DNA of 64,000 nucleotides from Streptomyces sp. DHE7-1 (GCA_016432725.1 JACJDG010000003.1:5114001-5178000), one strand, 5' to 3'. Counted from the stretch's first letter, positions 43,861 through 53,104 are shown. Numbers and translations: made by a program. Notes: generated by a model from the letters alone, not told the origin.

Positions 43861-44286
43861 TCACGCCGGCCCGGGGCCCGCGCCGCGCTGTTTGTAGAGG
43901 CTGATCGACACGGTCTTGTCCTCGTCGACGGCGGACGAGACCTTCCCGGCCAGTGCGGAGAGCACCGTCCAGGCGAAGGTGTCCCGCGACGGGGCGTGAC
44001 CGTCGGTGGTCGGCGCCGACACCGTGACCTCGAGCGAGTCGTCGACGAGGCGGAAGACACAGCTGAGCACGGAGCCGGGCACGGCCTGCTGCAGCAGGAT
44101 CGCGCAGGCCTCGTCCACGGCGATCCGCAGATCCTCGATCTCGTCCAGGGTGAAGTCCAAGCGGGCCGCCAGACCGGCCGTGGCCGTCCGCAGCACCGAC
44201 AGGTAGGCACCCGCAGCCGGCAGCCGGACTTCCACGAAGTCCTGGGTCGCGGGCTCGCCTGCGATCTGGGACACCCTCACCTCCAT
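43861..44286 (-). CDS. ushX: RsbW-like serine-kinase anti-sigma factor (UshX/PrsH type)
   Basis: Predicted 141 aa from ATG 44286 (MEVRVSQIAGEPATQDFVEV). The HATPase_c_2 fold is visible with LDEIEDLRIAVDEACAILL (N box region) and the C-terminal SALAGKVSSAVDEDKTVSISLYKQ; the glycine-rich lid is weak, as in several Streptomyces RsbW-like proteins. In S. coelicolor the protein encoded before sigH binds and inhibits SigH and is countered by BldG. It ends 90 nt before the long SigH start, so an operon is likely. No ribosome site stands out. Confidence 0.85.
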   Translation of the reverse strand: MEVRVSQIAGEPATQDFVEVRLPAAGAYLSVLRTATAGLAARLDFTLDEIEDLRIAVDEACAILLQQAVPGSVLSCVFRLVDDSLEVTVSAPTTDGHAPSRDTFAWTVLSALAGKVSSAVDEDKTVSISLYKQRGAGPGPA

Positions 44287-44535
44287 GGTGGTACAAGCTT
44301 TACGGGGCCGAGGGTCGCCCCCCGGGGTAACGCGTACGTGGTTCCGCGGTGACGCTATCGCGCTCCGAACGTTTCTGTCCCCGGGGCCCCAACCCCCTGG
44401 CGTCACTCACAGTAAAGCTGTGGATACGCTCCGTGTCTAGAGGGTTTGCGGGCCCAAATGGGAAGAGCGCGCGCCGGGTTGACGTACCCCGGCGTCACAC
44501 GCCCGAACCGTCGTCGGCGGCCGCTCCCTGAAGTG

Positions 44536-44796
44536 TCACACGAGTACGTGGTCGACGAAGCACCAGCGCCAGTCCTCGCCGGGTTCGAAGGTCCGCATCA
44601 CCGGGTGGCCGGTCTCCGTGTGGTGCCCCGTGGCGTGCCGCCCCGGCGAGGAGTCGCAGCAGCCGATGTGGCCACAGGTCAGGCAGAGCCGGAGCTGCAC
44701 CGGATGTGTGCCCTGCGCAAGACACTCCGGGCACGTCTCGGTGAGCGGCTCGGGTTGAGGGTGCGGCAGCGCGTCGGAGTGCGTGCACTGTTTCAT
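44536..44796 (-). CDS. UBP-type zinc finger protein
   Basis: Predicted 86 aa from ATG 44796 (MKQCTHSDALPHPQPEPLTE). The whole protein is a ZnF-UBP domain: TCPECLAQG, LRLCLTCGHIGCCDSS, HATGHHTETGHPVM and a final WRWCFVDH. In eukaryotes this domain binds ubiquitin C-termini; stand-alone bacterial copies have no known ubiquitin and an unknown role. The 249-nt gap to ushX holds no gene. Divergent from the antiporter gene by 62 bp. Confidence 0.9.
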   Translation of the reverse strand: MKQCTHSDALPHPQPEPLTETCPECLAQGTHPVQLRLCLTCGHIGCCDSSPGRHATGHHTETGHPVMRTFEPGEDWRWCFVDHVLV

Positions 44797-44858
44797 GATT
44801 GCCAGGTTACGACGGGCGTGCGGGTGACCGCGCGGAAAAACGAGGGTGGGCGAGGACC

Positions 44859-46453
44859 ATGGACGTGATGCCGCTGCTCCTGCTGGTGGCGGGGAGTGCC
44901 GCGGTCGCCGGCGCGGCCCGGCGGACCCCGCTGCCGGCACCCCTGCTGCTGGTCGCGGCCGGCCTGGTGATCTCCTACATCCCCGGCGTGCCGGACTACC
45001 GGCTGGACCCCGAGGTGGTCCTGCCGCTCGTGCTGCCCCCGCTGCTGTACACCTCGGCGAGCGACAGCTCCTACCTCGACCTGCGCGCGCAGCTCAGACC
45101 GGTGGCGCTGCTGTCCGTGGGGTACGTGCTGTTCGCGACGGTCGTCGTCGGCTGGGCCGCCTACCTGGTCATCCCCGGGATGCCGCTGCCCGCCGCCCTG
45201 GTGCTGGGCGCGGTCGTGGCCCCGCCGGACGCCGTCGCCGCCACGGCGGTCGCCCGACGGGTCGGGCTGCCGTCCCGGATCACCACGATCCTGCAGGGGG
45301 AGTCCCTGCTGAACGACGCCACCGCGATCACCGCCTACAAGGTGGCGCTGGCCGCCGCCATCGGCGAGGGCGCCACCTGGGCGGGCGGCATCGAGGAGTT
45401 CCTGATCGCGTCCGTCGGCGGTGTCGGCGTGGGCCTGCTGCTCATGGCGCCCCTGCACTGGCTGCGCACGCACCTGCGGGAACCGCTGCTGCAGAACACG
45501 CTCTCCCTGCTGATCCCGTTCGTCGCCTACGCCGTCGCCGAGCAGGTGCACGCCTCCGGCGTCCTCGCGGTCGTGGTCGTCGCCCTCTACCTCGGGCACC
45601 GCGCGTGGGAGGTCGACTTCGCCACCCGCCTCCAGGAGGACGCGGTGTGGAAGATGGTCGCCTTCATCCTGGAGTCCGCCGTCTTCGCCCTGATCGGCCT
45701 CCAGCTCCCGGTCGTCCTCAAGGGCCTGGGCGAGTACGAGGGCGTCACGGCCGCCTGGTACGCGGTCGTGGTTTTCGTGGTCGTGGTGCTGGCCCGGTTC
45801 GTCTGGGTCTATCCGGCGGCCTTCCTGCCCCGCCTGATGTCGGAGCGCATCAGGACCCGCGAGGAGAACCCGACCTGGCGGGGGCGATGGTCACCTCGTG
45901 GGCCGGGATGCGCGGAGTGGTCTCCCTGGCCATCGCCTTCTCCATCCCGCTGACCGTCCACGGCGGCCACGCCTTCCCGCAGCGCAACCTGATCCTCTTC
46001 CTGACCTTCACCACCGTCATCGGCACGCTGGTCCTGCAGGGAGTGACCCTGCCGCCGCTGATCCGCCTGCTGAGATTCCCCAGCCGCGACCGGCAGGCCG
46101 AGACGCTGGCCGAGGCCAACGCCCAGGCGCAGGCATCCCTGGCCGCGGAGAGCCGCCTGGAGGAACTGCTCTCCGACGAGCGCAACGCCCTGCCGCCGCC
46201 GCTCGCCGAGCGCCTCCGCTCGGTGCTGGAACGCCGCCGCAACGCCGTCTGGGAGCGGCTCGGCCAGGTCAACCCGGTCACCGGTGAGTCCGTCGACGAC
46301 ACCTACCGCCGACTGTCCCGCGACATGATCAGCGCCGAGCGTGCGGTGTTCGTCAGGCTCCGCGACCACCGCTACATCGACGACGAGATGCTCCGCGCGC
46401 TGCTGCGCAGGCTCGACCTGGAGGAGGCGGCCGCCTACCGGGAGGCGGCCTAG
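44859..46453 (+). CDS. CPA1-family Na+/H+ antiporter; frameshifted in this sequence
   Basis: Restored length about 531 aa. ATG 44859 (MDVMPLLLLVAGSAAVAG) follows CGAGGACC. About 12 transmembrane helices are recognisable; the ion-binding core includes APPDAVAATAVARRVGLPSRI and LQGESLLNDATAITAYKVAL. The frame breaks at GGGGG 45880-45884 (ENPTWRG-AMVTSWAGMRGVVSLA) and continues in the -1 frame. The last 130 residues are a charged cytoplasmic tail (RLEELLSDERNALPPP, VNPVTGESVDDTYRRLSR). It exchanges sodium or potassium for protons. Confidence 0.9.
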
Positions 46454-46487
46454 TGGGCGCCGGAGCGCCCGGCCCGCTCGCGCCGGG

Positions 46488-47380
46488 CTACGGGAAGGGC
46501 CGCCCGGTGACCACCGCCGCGACGGTCGTCCCGCGCGCGAAGGCGCCTTCCCCGGCCAGGGACACCAGTGCGTGGAGCATCTTGGCGACATACAGACGCT
46601 CCACGGGCAGGGAATGCCGCTGCTCGAAGTCCTGTGCGAAGGCGTCGAGGGCCGGTGTCGTGCGGGCGTAGCCGCCGAAGTGGAAGCGGTCGTCCAGGGA
46701 CCAGGTGCCGCTGCGGGCGCCGAAGGCGTCCTCCTGCAGGGCCTGTACGTCGGCGGCCAGGAAGCCGCCCTTGAGCACGGGTATGCCGAGCGCCCGGCTG
46801 CCGGGGGGCAGTCCGGCGGCGAGTCCGGCGAGCGTGCCGCCGGTACCGCAGGCCACCGCGACGACCTCGGCGTGACCGCCCAGCTCCTCGCCCAGGGCGC
46901 GGCAGCCGCGCACGGCCGCGGCGTTGCTGCCCCCTCGGGGACGACGTACGCGTGCTCGGCGCCGGCGGCGCGCAGGATCGCGGCCAGGGTCTTCGGCTCG
47001 CGCTTGTGACGGTATGTCGATCTGTCGACGAAGTGCAGTCGCATGCCGTCGGCCGCGCACCGGGCCAGCGACGGGTTGAGCGGCCGTCGGGCCAGCTCCT
47101 GGCCCCGGACCACGCCGGTGGTCGGCACTCCCAGGAGCCGGCCCGCCGCGGCCGTCGCGCGCAGATGGTTGGAGTAGGCGCCGCCGAAGGTGACCAGCGC
47201 CCGGCCCCGCGCCGCCTCGATGTTGGGGGCCAGTTTGCGCCACTTGTTGCCGATCAGCTCCGGGTGGATCAGGTCGTCCCGCTTGAGGAGCAGGCGCAGA
47301 CCGCGCCGGTCGAACCGGTCGTCCCGTACCTCCTGCAGAGGCGAGGGCGGACGCGGGGCGAGCGGGCCGGTGCTGGTCAC
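46488..47380 (-). CDS. PLP-dependent ACC deaminase/D-cysteine desulfhydrase family protein; frameshifted
   Basis: ATG 47380 gives MTSTGPLAPRPPSPLQEVRDD. The PLP lysine is in HPELIGNKWRKLAPNIEAA and the phosphate-binding loop in AVACGTGGTLAGLAAGLP; VTFGGAYSNHLRATAAAGR is the family signature. The break is in CCCCC at 46930-46934 (VVPEGG-SNAAAVRGCRALG), one G short on the coding strand; the frame then continues to 46488. Restored length about 297 aa. Members deaminate 1-aminocyclopropane-1-carboxylate or D-cysteine; the specificity cannot be told here. Confidence 0.85.
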
Positions 47381-47411
47381 GCCCCCATTGTCGCCCGGTG
47401 GCCGCGGCCGG

Positions 47412-48005
47412 CTACGACTTCAGGCGGTCCCGCACCCGTTCCCGCAGCCACGTCATCGAGAAGCCGCGCGGGTCCACCTTGCCCGGCTGCCACTCCAGGT
47501 GGCCGATCACCGACCGTTCCGTCCAGCCGTGGTGGCGGCACACGGCCGCCGCGGCCCGCGCGATCGCGTCCAGCTGGGCCTCGGGCCACGGGTCGTCGCC
47601 GTCGCCCAGGTTCTCGCACTCGAAGCCGTAGAAGTGCCGGTTGCCGTCGGTGTTCGCCTCGTTGTCGGGCGGCAGCCGTTTCTCCGCGATCACGGCCCGC
47701 AGCACCTCGTCGTCACCGAACCCGGCGTGGTTGGCGCGGCCGTAGCCGACCAGGTGGATCCCGCCGTCCTTGGTGATCACGCCGTGGCACAGCGGGCCGG
47801 GGAGCTCCGCGTGCCCGTCGCGGCAGAGCTCGACGGTGCGGGCGCTGCCCCGGGTCACCGTGTGGTGGATCATCACGCCGTGGACCGGGCCCCAGGGGCC
47901 CTTGTGGTTGCGGTTGTGGTGCCGCCAGTCGCCGACCTCGACGACCGTCGCGCCCTCCGCTCGCAGAGCGGCCAGAAACGCGCTCGCGGACATGGGTGGG
48001 GCCAT
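47412..48005 (-). CDS. N-acetylmuramoyl-L-alanine amidase (Amidase_2, cytoplasmic-looking)
   Basis: Predicted 197 aa from ATG 48005, preceded by AAGGAGGCGGTC. The zinc amidase fold of the T7-lysozyme/PGRP type is complete: VHGVMIHHTVTRGSA (first zinc histidine), FYGFECENLGDGDDPWPEAQ, and VIGHLEWQPGKVDPRG with the second histidine. No signal peptide or cell-wall-binding repeat is present, so export would need another route or the protein acts in lysis or recycling. Divergent from the encapsulin gene across 290 bp. Confidence 0.88.
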   Translation of the reverse strand: MAPPMSASAFLAALRAEGATVVEVGDWRHHNRNHKGPWGPVHGVMIHHTVTRGSARTVELCRDGHAELPGPLCHGVITKDGGIHLVGYGRANHAGFGDDEVLRAVIAEKRLPPDNEANTDGNRHFYGFECENLGDGDDPWPEAQLDAIARAAAAVCRHHGWTERSVIGHLEWQPGKVDPRGFSMTWLRERVRDRLKS

Positions 48006-48295
48006 GACCGCCTCCTTCGTGCTGTGCCCGGTCGGCCGCCGGTCGCGGCCCACTCGTAAAGCTGCTTCTACCGAAAACGGACGTCCCGGAACACCTCGTT
48101 CGCACACCGTGCGAGCCGATCCGGACAGCCCGCGCATCCGGGGTGCCGCTGGACGAGATCCCACTTTCTGCCCAGTAGTGCGATGATCCATTCCCGCTCT
48201 TTCGGGTAATGGCACGGCTACGTTACGTGTTGGAAGCTTGCTCGTGAGACCGGTGTGCGACTCGGCGCCGGGCATACATGAGAGGGCATTCCCAT

Positions 48296-49702
48296 ATGTC
48301 GGTAGGCGAAGAGGTCCGCACGGAGCAGGGCAAGCCGCAGCAGTCTCTCGGCACGGCGGCAGCGCGGAACCTGGCCACCACCACCAAGTCGGTTCCGCAG
48401 ATGCAGGAGATCAGCTCCCGCTGGCTGCTGCGCTCGCTGCCCTGGGTGGACGTGCAGGGTGGCACGTACCGGGTGAACCGGCGGCTGACGTACGCCGTCG
48501 GCGACGGCCGCATCACCTTCGTGAAGACCGGGGACCAGGTGGAGGTCGTACCGGCCGAACTCGGCGAGCTGCCGGCGCTGCGGTCGTACGAGGACGACGA
48601 GGTCCTCACCGAGCTGGCCCGGCGCTGCCGCCAGCGGAACTTCGCGCCGGGAGAGGTCATCGCCTCCTTCGGCGCCCGGACCGAGAAGGTCTACCTGCTG
48701 GCCCACGGCAGGGTCGAGAAGATCGGCTCCGGTCCGTACGGCGACGACGCGGTCCTAGGCGTCCTCGCCGACGGCGCCTACTTCGGCGAGGCGGCGCTGC
48801 TGGACCCGGACTCCATCTGGGAGTACACCGCCCGCGCGGACACCGCGTGCACGGTGCTGGTCCTCGGCCGGGACGACTTCGAGCAGGTCGCCGAGCGCTC
48901 CGACTCGCTGCGCGAACACCTGCGGCGGCTGCGCTCCATCCCCGAGCAGCGGACCAACAAGTTCGGTGAGAAGGAGGTCGAGCTGGCGGCCGGCCACAGC
49001 GGCGAGCCGGACATCCCGCACACCTTCGTCGACTACGAGGCCCGGCCGCGCGAGTACGAACTCAGCATCGCCCAGACCGTGCTGCGCATCCATTCGCGCG
49101 TGGCCGACCTGTACAACCAGCCGATGAACCAGACCGAGCAGCAGCTGCGGCTGACGGTCGAGGCGCTGAAGGAGCGTCAGGAGCACGAGCTGGTCAACAA
49201 CCGGGACTTCGGGCTGCTGCACAACTGCGAGTACGACCAGCGGATCCAGCCGCACGACGGCGTACCCGGCCCGGACGACATGGACGAACTGCTCAGCCGC
49301 CGCCGGGGCACCAAGCTGTTCCTCGCCCACCCGCGCGCGATCGCGGCGTTCGGGCGTGAGCTGAACAAGCGCGGACTGGTCCCGGAGACCATCGACATCG
49401 GCGGCAACCGCATCCCCACCTGGCGCGGAGTGCCGATCTACCCGTGCGGCAAGATCCCGGTCACCGCGGAGCGCACGACCTCGATCATCGCCATGCGCAC
49501 GGGTGAGGCCGACCAGGGCGTCGTCGGGCTGAGGCAGTCCGGCATCCCGGACGAGATCGAGCCGAGCCTGTCCGTCCGGTTCATGGGCATCAACGAACAG
49601 GCGGTCATCAAGTACCTGGTGACGGCGTACTACTCGGCCGCGGTCCTGGTGCCCGACGCGCTCGGCGTGCTGGAGAACGTCGAGATCGGCCGGTGGAGGT
49701 GA
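48296..49702 (+). CDS. Family 2B encapsulin shell protein with cyclic-nucleotide-binding domain (EshA-like)
   Basis: Predicted 468 aa from ATG 48296 (MSVGEEVRTEQGKPQQSLG), GAGAGGG upstream. Residues 1-80 are the N-arm and first part of the HK97-like fold; about 85-215 form an inserted cNMP-binding domain (FAPGEVIASFGARTEKVYLLAHGRVE, then YFGEAALLDPDSIWEYTARADTACTV with the phosphate-binding cassette arginine); the remaining HK97 core includes LSIAQTVLRIHSRVADLYNQPMNQT and GGNRIPTWRGVPIYPCGKIPV. S. griseus EshA-type proteins share this architecture and belong to Family 2B encapsulins that self-assemble into protein shells. The following gene encodes a plausible cargo enzyme. Confidence 0.92.
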   Translation: MSVGEEVRTEQGKPQQSLGTAAARNLATTTKSVPQMQEISSRWLLRSLPWVDVQGGTYRVNRRLTYAVGDGRITFVKTGDQVEVVPAELGELPALRSYEDDEVLTELARRCRQRNFAPGEVIASFGARTEKVYLLAHGRVEKIGSGPYGDDAVLGVLADGAYFGEAALLDPDSIWEYTARADTACTVLVLGRDDFEQVAERSDSLREHLRRLRSIPEQRTNKFGEKEVELAAGHSGEPDIPHTFVDYEARPREYELSIAQTVLRIHSRVADLYNQPMNQTEQQLRLTVEALKERQEHELVNNRDFGLLHNCEYDQRIQPHDGVPGPDDMDELLSRRRGTKLFLAHPRAIAAFGRELNKRGLVPETIDIGGNRIPTWRGVPIYPCGKIPVTAERTTSIIAMRTGEADQGVVGLRQSGIPDEIEPSLSVRFMGINEQAVIKYLVTAYYSAAVLVPDALGVLENVEIGRWR

Positions 49703-49814
49703 CCTGCGCGCACCGCGCCGCCGTGTCCCCGCCCTCCGGGGCGGGTACATCCTCGGGGTATGCGTTCACCCGGGGCGGAGGCGCCGCCGTCCGCGGGCAT
49801 CGCGAGGGGGAGCC

Positions 49815-50945
49815 ATGGCCGACTTCATGACGGAGACCAGACAGCGCGCACCCGGACCGCGTGGACCGCGCGAGTCCACCGGTGGCGCCGCGGCCGGCCC
49901 GCCGGACGGGCAGGAGGCGACGGCGCTGCTGGAGCGGACCCGGGCCGTGGTGGACCCGGAACTGCGTGCGGCCGTCGACTCGCTGCCCGGTTCGATGCGC
50001 CGGATCGCCCGCTACCACTTCGGCTGGGAGCACGCGGACGGCACCGCGGCGGCGGGCAACGCGGGCAAGGCGATCCGGCCGGCGCTCGTCCTCGCGGCGG
50101 CCGCGGCGCTCGGCGGCCCGAGAGCCGCGGCGGCGGCCGTACGGGCCGCCGTGGCGGTCGAACTGGTCCACAACTTCACGCTGTTGCACGACGACGTGAT
50201 GGACCGGGACACCACCCGAAGACACCGGCCCACGGCCTGGACCGTGTTCGGGGACGCCGACGCGATCCTCGCCGGGGACGCGCTGCAGGCGCTGGCCACG
50301 CGGCTGCTCGCCGAGGACCCGCACCCGGTCTCCGGACCGGCGGTCGCCCGGCTCGCCGACTGCGTCGTCGAGCTGTGCGCCGGGCAGCAGACCGACACGG
50401 CACTGGAGTCGCGCGCTCCCGAGGAGGTGACCCTGGCCGAGGTGCTCGCCATGGCCGAGGCGAAGACGGGCGCGCTGCTGGGCTGCGCCTGCGCGCTCGG
50501 TGCGCTGTTCGCGGGCGCCGGGGAGGAGGACGTGGCGGCGCTGGACGGCTTCGGGCGCCAGGCCGGCCTCGCTTTCCAGCTCATCGACGACGTGATCGGC
50601 ATATGGGGCGACCCGCGGCGCACCGGCAAACCGGCCGGCGCGGATCTCGCCGCCCGCAAGAAGTCCCTGCCGGTGGTGGCGGCGCTGACCTCCGGCACCC
50701 CGGCGGGGGCCGAACTCGCCGCGCTGTACGGGAAGCCGTACGACGTGGGGGAGGACGGCGGCGGCGAGGAGATCGCGCGTACGGCACTCGCGGTCGAACG
50801 GGCCGGCGGCCGGGACTGGGCGCAGGCCGAGGCGGCCGACCGGATGGCCCGGGCCGTGCAGGAACTGGCCCGCGCCGTCCCCGCGCCGGAGACCGCGGGC
50901 GGACTCCTGGCCCTGGCCGAGTTCGTGACCCGGCGCAGCAGCTGA
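49815..50945 (+). CDS. Polyprenyl diphosphate synthase, probable encapsulin cargo
   Basis: Predicted 376 aa from ATG 49815, with GAGGGGGAGCC before it. A 35-residue disordered Pro/Gly/Arg-rich head (RAPGPRGPRESTGGAAAG) precedes the catalytic domain. First aspartate-rich motif: LLHDDVMDRDTTRRHRPTAW; second: QLIDDVIGIWGDPRR, in the DDxxGxxGD form seen in actinobacterial enzymes; GNAGKAIRPALVLAAAAAL is the isopentenyl-diphosphate site. It makes an allylic polyprenyl diphosphate of undetermined length. Because it lies 113 nt behind the encapsulin gene and has a disordered N-terminus of the sort that targets cargo in Family 2 encapsulins, it is the likely content of the shell. Confidence 0.9.
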   Translation: MADFMTETRQRAPGPRGPRESTGGAAAGPPDGQEATALLERTRAVVDPELRAAVDSLPGSMRRIARYHFGWEHADGTAAAGNAGKAIRPALVLAAAAALGGPRAAAAAVRAAVAVELVHNFTLLHDDVMDRDTTRRHRPTAWTVFGDADAILAGDALQALATRLLAEDPHPVSGPAVARLADCVVELCAGQQTDTALESRAPEEVTLAEVLAMAEAKTGALLGCACALGALFAGAGEEDVAALDGFGRQAGLAFQLIDDVIGIWGDPRRTGKPAGADLAARKKSLPVVAALTSGTPAGAELAALYGKPYDVGEDGGGEEIARTALAVERAGGRDWAQAEAADRMARAVQELARAVPAPETAGGLLALAEFVTRRSS

Positions 50946-51126
50946 GCCGGCCGTCGCCCGACGGCCGGCCGAGAACCCCGGAGTCACCGGGACCGTGCGG
51001 CTCCTGACCCCGCACGGGCACCGGGACTCCGGCCCGGGCGGGCCCCGCGCACCCCCACCGTGCGCGGGAACCGCCGCTCGTCCGTCAGGGGCGCGCGCCA
51101 CCCGGGGCGGACCGGCCCGCCGGGCG

Positions 51127-51717
51127 CTACGCCTCCGGTACGACCGTCCGCACGATCCGATCGACCAGGCCCTGCGGCACGGTCACACCCTCCAGGGATC
51201 CGTCCAGGACGCCGGGGAGGGTGAGGTGTTCCAGGAGGAGACCGAGCATCGCGAGGTAGAGCACGGCGACGGTCTCGTCACCGCCGGGCAGACCGGCCGT
51301 GCGGTGGAACTCCATGCCCTGCTCCAGGTCGCGGCGCAGCGACGCGGTGAAGGAGGCCCGCAGTTCCGGGCGCCTGGTGGCTTCCAGGCGCATCTCGAAC
51401 AGGGCCAGGTAGCCGGTGCGGTCGCGGGTCGCGCGGTCCAGGAGGTCCCGCATGAAGGCCGCGACCAGGGCGCGGTCGCGGGGCCCCGCCAGCAGCGACT
51501 CCAGCACCTTCGGGTCCGGCGCGAGCCGCACGTGCAGCCGGGCGTCGATCTGGCGGAGCAGGTCGTCACGGCTGGTGAAGTAGTTGGAGGCGGTGCCGGT
51601 GGGCACACCCGCCTCGCCGTCCACCGCGCGGAAGGTCAGCCCACGCGCGCCCTCCCGCGCCAGTACGGCGACGCCCGCGTCCACCAGCGCAGCGCGCCGC
51701 TCCGGATTGCCCGCCAT
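51127..51717 (-). CDS. TetR-family transcriptional regulator
   Basis: Predicted 196 aa from ATG 51717, GGGAGAAGGGA upstream. HTH: LTFRAVDGEAGVPTGTASNYFTSRDDLLRQI. The C-terminal domain is of the PF17940 type (YLALFEMRLEATRRPELRAS). It is divergent from a dihydrofolate-reductase-like gene, a common regulator-target pair, with direct repeats between the starts. Confidence 0.9.
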   Translation of the reverse strand: MAGNPERRAALVDAGVAVLAREGARGLTFRAVDGEAGVPTGTASNYFTSRDDLLRQIDARLHVRLAPDPKVLESLLAGPRDRALVAAFMRDLLDRATRDRTGYLALFEMRLEATRRPELRASFTASLRRDLEQGMEFHRTAGLPGGDETVAVLYLAMLGLLLEHLTLPGVLDGSLEGVTVPQGLVDRIVRTVVPEA

Positions 51718-51793
51718 GCGGAATCCCTTCTCCCACTTGAGCCCGGACCGGGTCCCGTCCCGGAAACACCTTGCAACCACTACGGCTGGAGTA

Positions 51794-51819
51794 CTACAAA
51801 TGAAGCACTACAAGCGAAG
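51794..51819. repeat. Two imperfect direct repeats between TetR and the RibD/DHFR-like gene
   Basis: CTACAAATGAAG (51794-51805) and CTACAAGCGAAG (51808-51819) match at 10 of 12 positions with a 14-bp period, in the 143-bp divergent intergenic region. They may form the TetR operator. Confidence 0.5.
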
Positions 51820-51860
51820 TGGTCATCCCGCCGCTCCGCAGCCTACGAAATGAGCCCCGC

Positions 51861-52445
51861 TTGCGAAAGCTCACGTACTTCGTCGCCTGCTCGCTCGACG
51901 GCTTCATCGGTGACGAACAGGGCGACGCCACCGCGATGTTCCGCTTCCTCGACGAGGAGTACCTGGACTTCCTCCGGACGGAGTTCCCGGAGACCCTGGC
52001 CTCCCACGCCCGCGCGCACCTCGGCCTGGACCACCTGGAGAACCGGCGGTTCGACACGGTCGTCCAGGGCCGCGGCAGCTACGAACTGGCGCTGAAGGAG
52101 GGCATCACCAGCCCCTACGCCCATCTGCGCGAGCTCGTCGCCTCGCGCACCCTCGGCACCTCGCCCGATCCGAACGTCGAGATCGTCGCCGACGACGTGG
52201 TCGGGCGCGTGCGCGAACTGAAGGCGGAGCAGGGCGGCCTGGACATCTATCTCTGCGGGGGCTCGCGGCTCGCCGGAAGTCTGCTCGGCGAGATCGACGA
52301 ACTCGTCGTCAAGAGCTACCCGATCGTCTACGGCACCGGCATGCCGATGTTCGGCACCGGCGCGGGGATCACACAGTTCGCCCTGGAGTCGGTCCGGACC
52401 TTCGGCAACGGCGTGATCGTGCGGACCTACCGCAGGGAGCGCTGA
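51861..52445 (+). CDS. Dihydrofolate-reductase/RibD C-terminal family oxidoreductase-like protein
   Basis: Predicted 194 aa from TTG 51861 (LRKLTYFVACSLDGFIGDEQGD); a GTG at 51819 in the same frame would add 14 residues. The fold signature is VACSLDGFIGD at the start, FDTVVQGRGSYELAL in the middle, LDIYLCGGSRLAGSLLGEIDELVVKSYPIVYGTGMPMFG near the end in two segments. These small proteins bind NADPH or folate-like ligands; activity unknown. Probably controlled by the divergent TetR protein. Confidence 0.85.
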   Translation: MRKLTYFVACSLDGFIGDEQGDATAMFRFLDEEYLDFLRTEFPETLASHARAHLGLDHLENRRFDTVVQGRGSYELALKEGITSPYAHLRELVASRTLGTSPDPNVEIVADDVVGRVRELKAEQGGLDIYLCGGSRLAGSLLGEIDELVVKSYPIVYGTGMPMFGTGAGITQFALESVRTFGNGVIVRTYRRER

Positions 52446-52471
52446 GCCCCCGGCCGCCCTACCCTGAGGAC

Positions 52472-52699
52472 ATGGGCAGCGAGAACAGTGTCTGTCCCGT
52501 CTGCGGGCAGCCCGTCGAAACGGTCGTCGGCCGGCACAAGACGCTGGGCGCATGGGTGCCGAAGTGGGGCCCCGGTCCCTGCCGCAACCCCGACTGCGCG
52601 TCCCGCGCGGAGCACACCGAGCAGGCCGTACCGGGCGCCCCGGAGACCGGTACCGAACCCACGCGGCCCGGCGCGGCCGGCGGCACGCGGCCGTCCTGA
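52472..52699 (+). CDS. Small cysteine-pair (zinc-ribbon-like) protein
   Basis: Predicted 75 aa from ATG 52472 (MGSENSVCPVCGQPVETVVG). Two CxxC-type pairs, CPVCG and CRNPDC, in the first 43 residues could bind one zinc ion; the second half is a disordered Pro/Gly/Thr tail. Small and unknown. It lies 26 nt behind the DHFR-like gene in the same direction. Confidence 0.7.
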   Translation: MGSENSVCPVCGQPVETVVGRHKTLGAWVPKWGPGPCRNPDCASRAEHTEQAVPGAPETGTEPTRPGAAGGTRPS

Positions 52700-52771
52700 A
52701 CCCGCGCCGAGACCGCGCACGGCTGTTTACCGCCGGTGCGCGCGGCCGGGCCGGAGCCGTAGCGTGGCCGC

Positions 52772-53104
52772 ATGCCGAAGCTTCCGCACATCGTCCACAT
52801 CACCGAACGCGCGCTGTGGGACGCGGCCCGCGCACGCGGCACCTACGAGGTGTCCACCCGTGGCCGCACCCTCCAGGAGGAGGGGTTCGTCCACTTCTCC
52901 ACCCGCGAGCAGCTCCCGCGCATCGCGGCCCTCCTGTACGGCGGGTACGAGGGCCCGGACGAGCTGGTCGTCCTGGTGGTGGACCCGGCCCTGCTCGGCG
53001 TGCCGGTGAGGTACGAGGCCATGCCGCCGAACGGCGAGGAGTTCCCGCACGTGTACGGGCCGGTTCCGGTCGACGCCGTGGTGGACGTGGAGCCCTGGGG
53101 CTGA
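52772..53104 (+). CDS. DUF952 family protein
   Basis: Predicted 110 aa from ATG 52772. The DUF952 fold is complete: IVHITERALWDAARARGTYE, then EEGFVHFSTREQLPRIAALLY with the conserved FVHFS, DELVVLVVDPALLGVPVRYE and FPHVYGPVPVDAVVDV. The proteins resemble glutathione S-transferase-related or ADP-ribose-binding folds in some predictions, with no demonstrated function. Same direction as the small cysteine protein. Confidence 0.9.
   Translation: MPKLPHIVHITERALWDAARARGTYEVSTRGRTLQEEGFVHFSTREQLPRIAALLYGGYEGPDELVVLVVDPALLGVPVRYEAMPPNGEEFPHVYGPVPVDAVVDVEPWG

Noticed and set aside
44006..44206. Small plus-strand frame opposite the anti-sigma gene
   Set aside because: Ser/Arg-rich shadow of ushX with no ribosome site.
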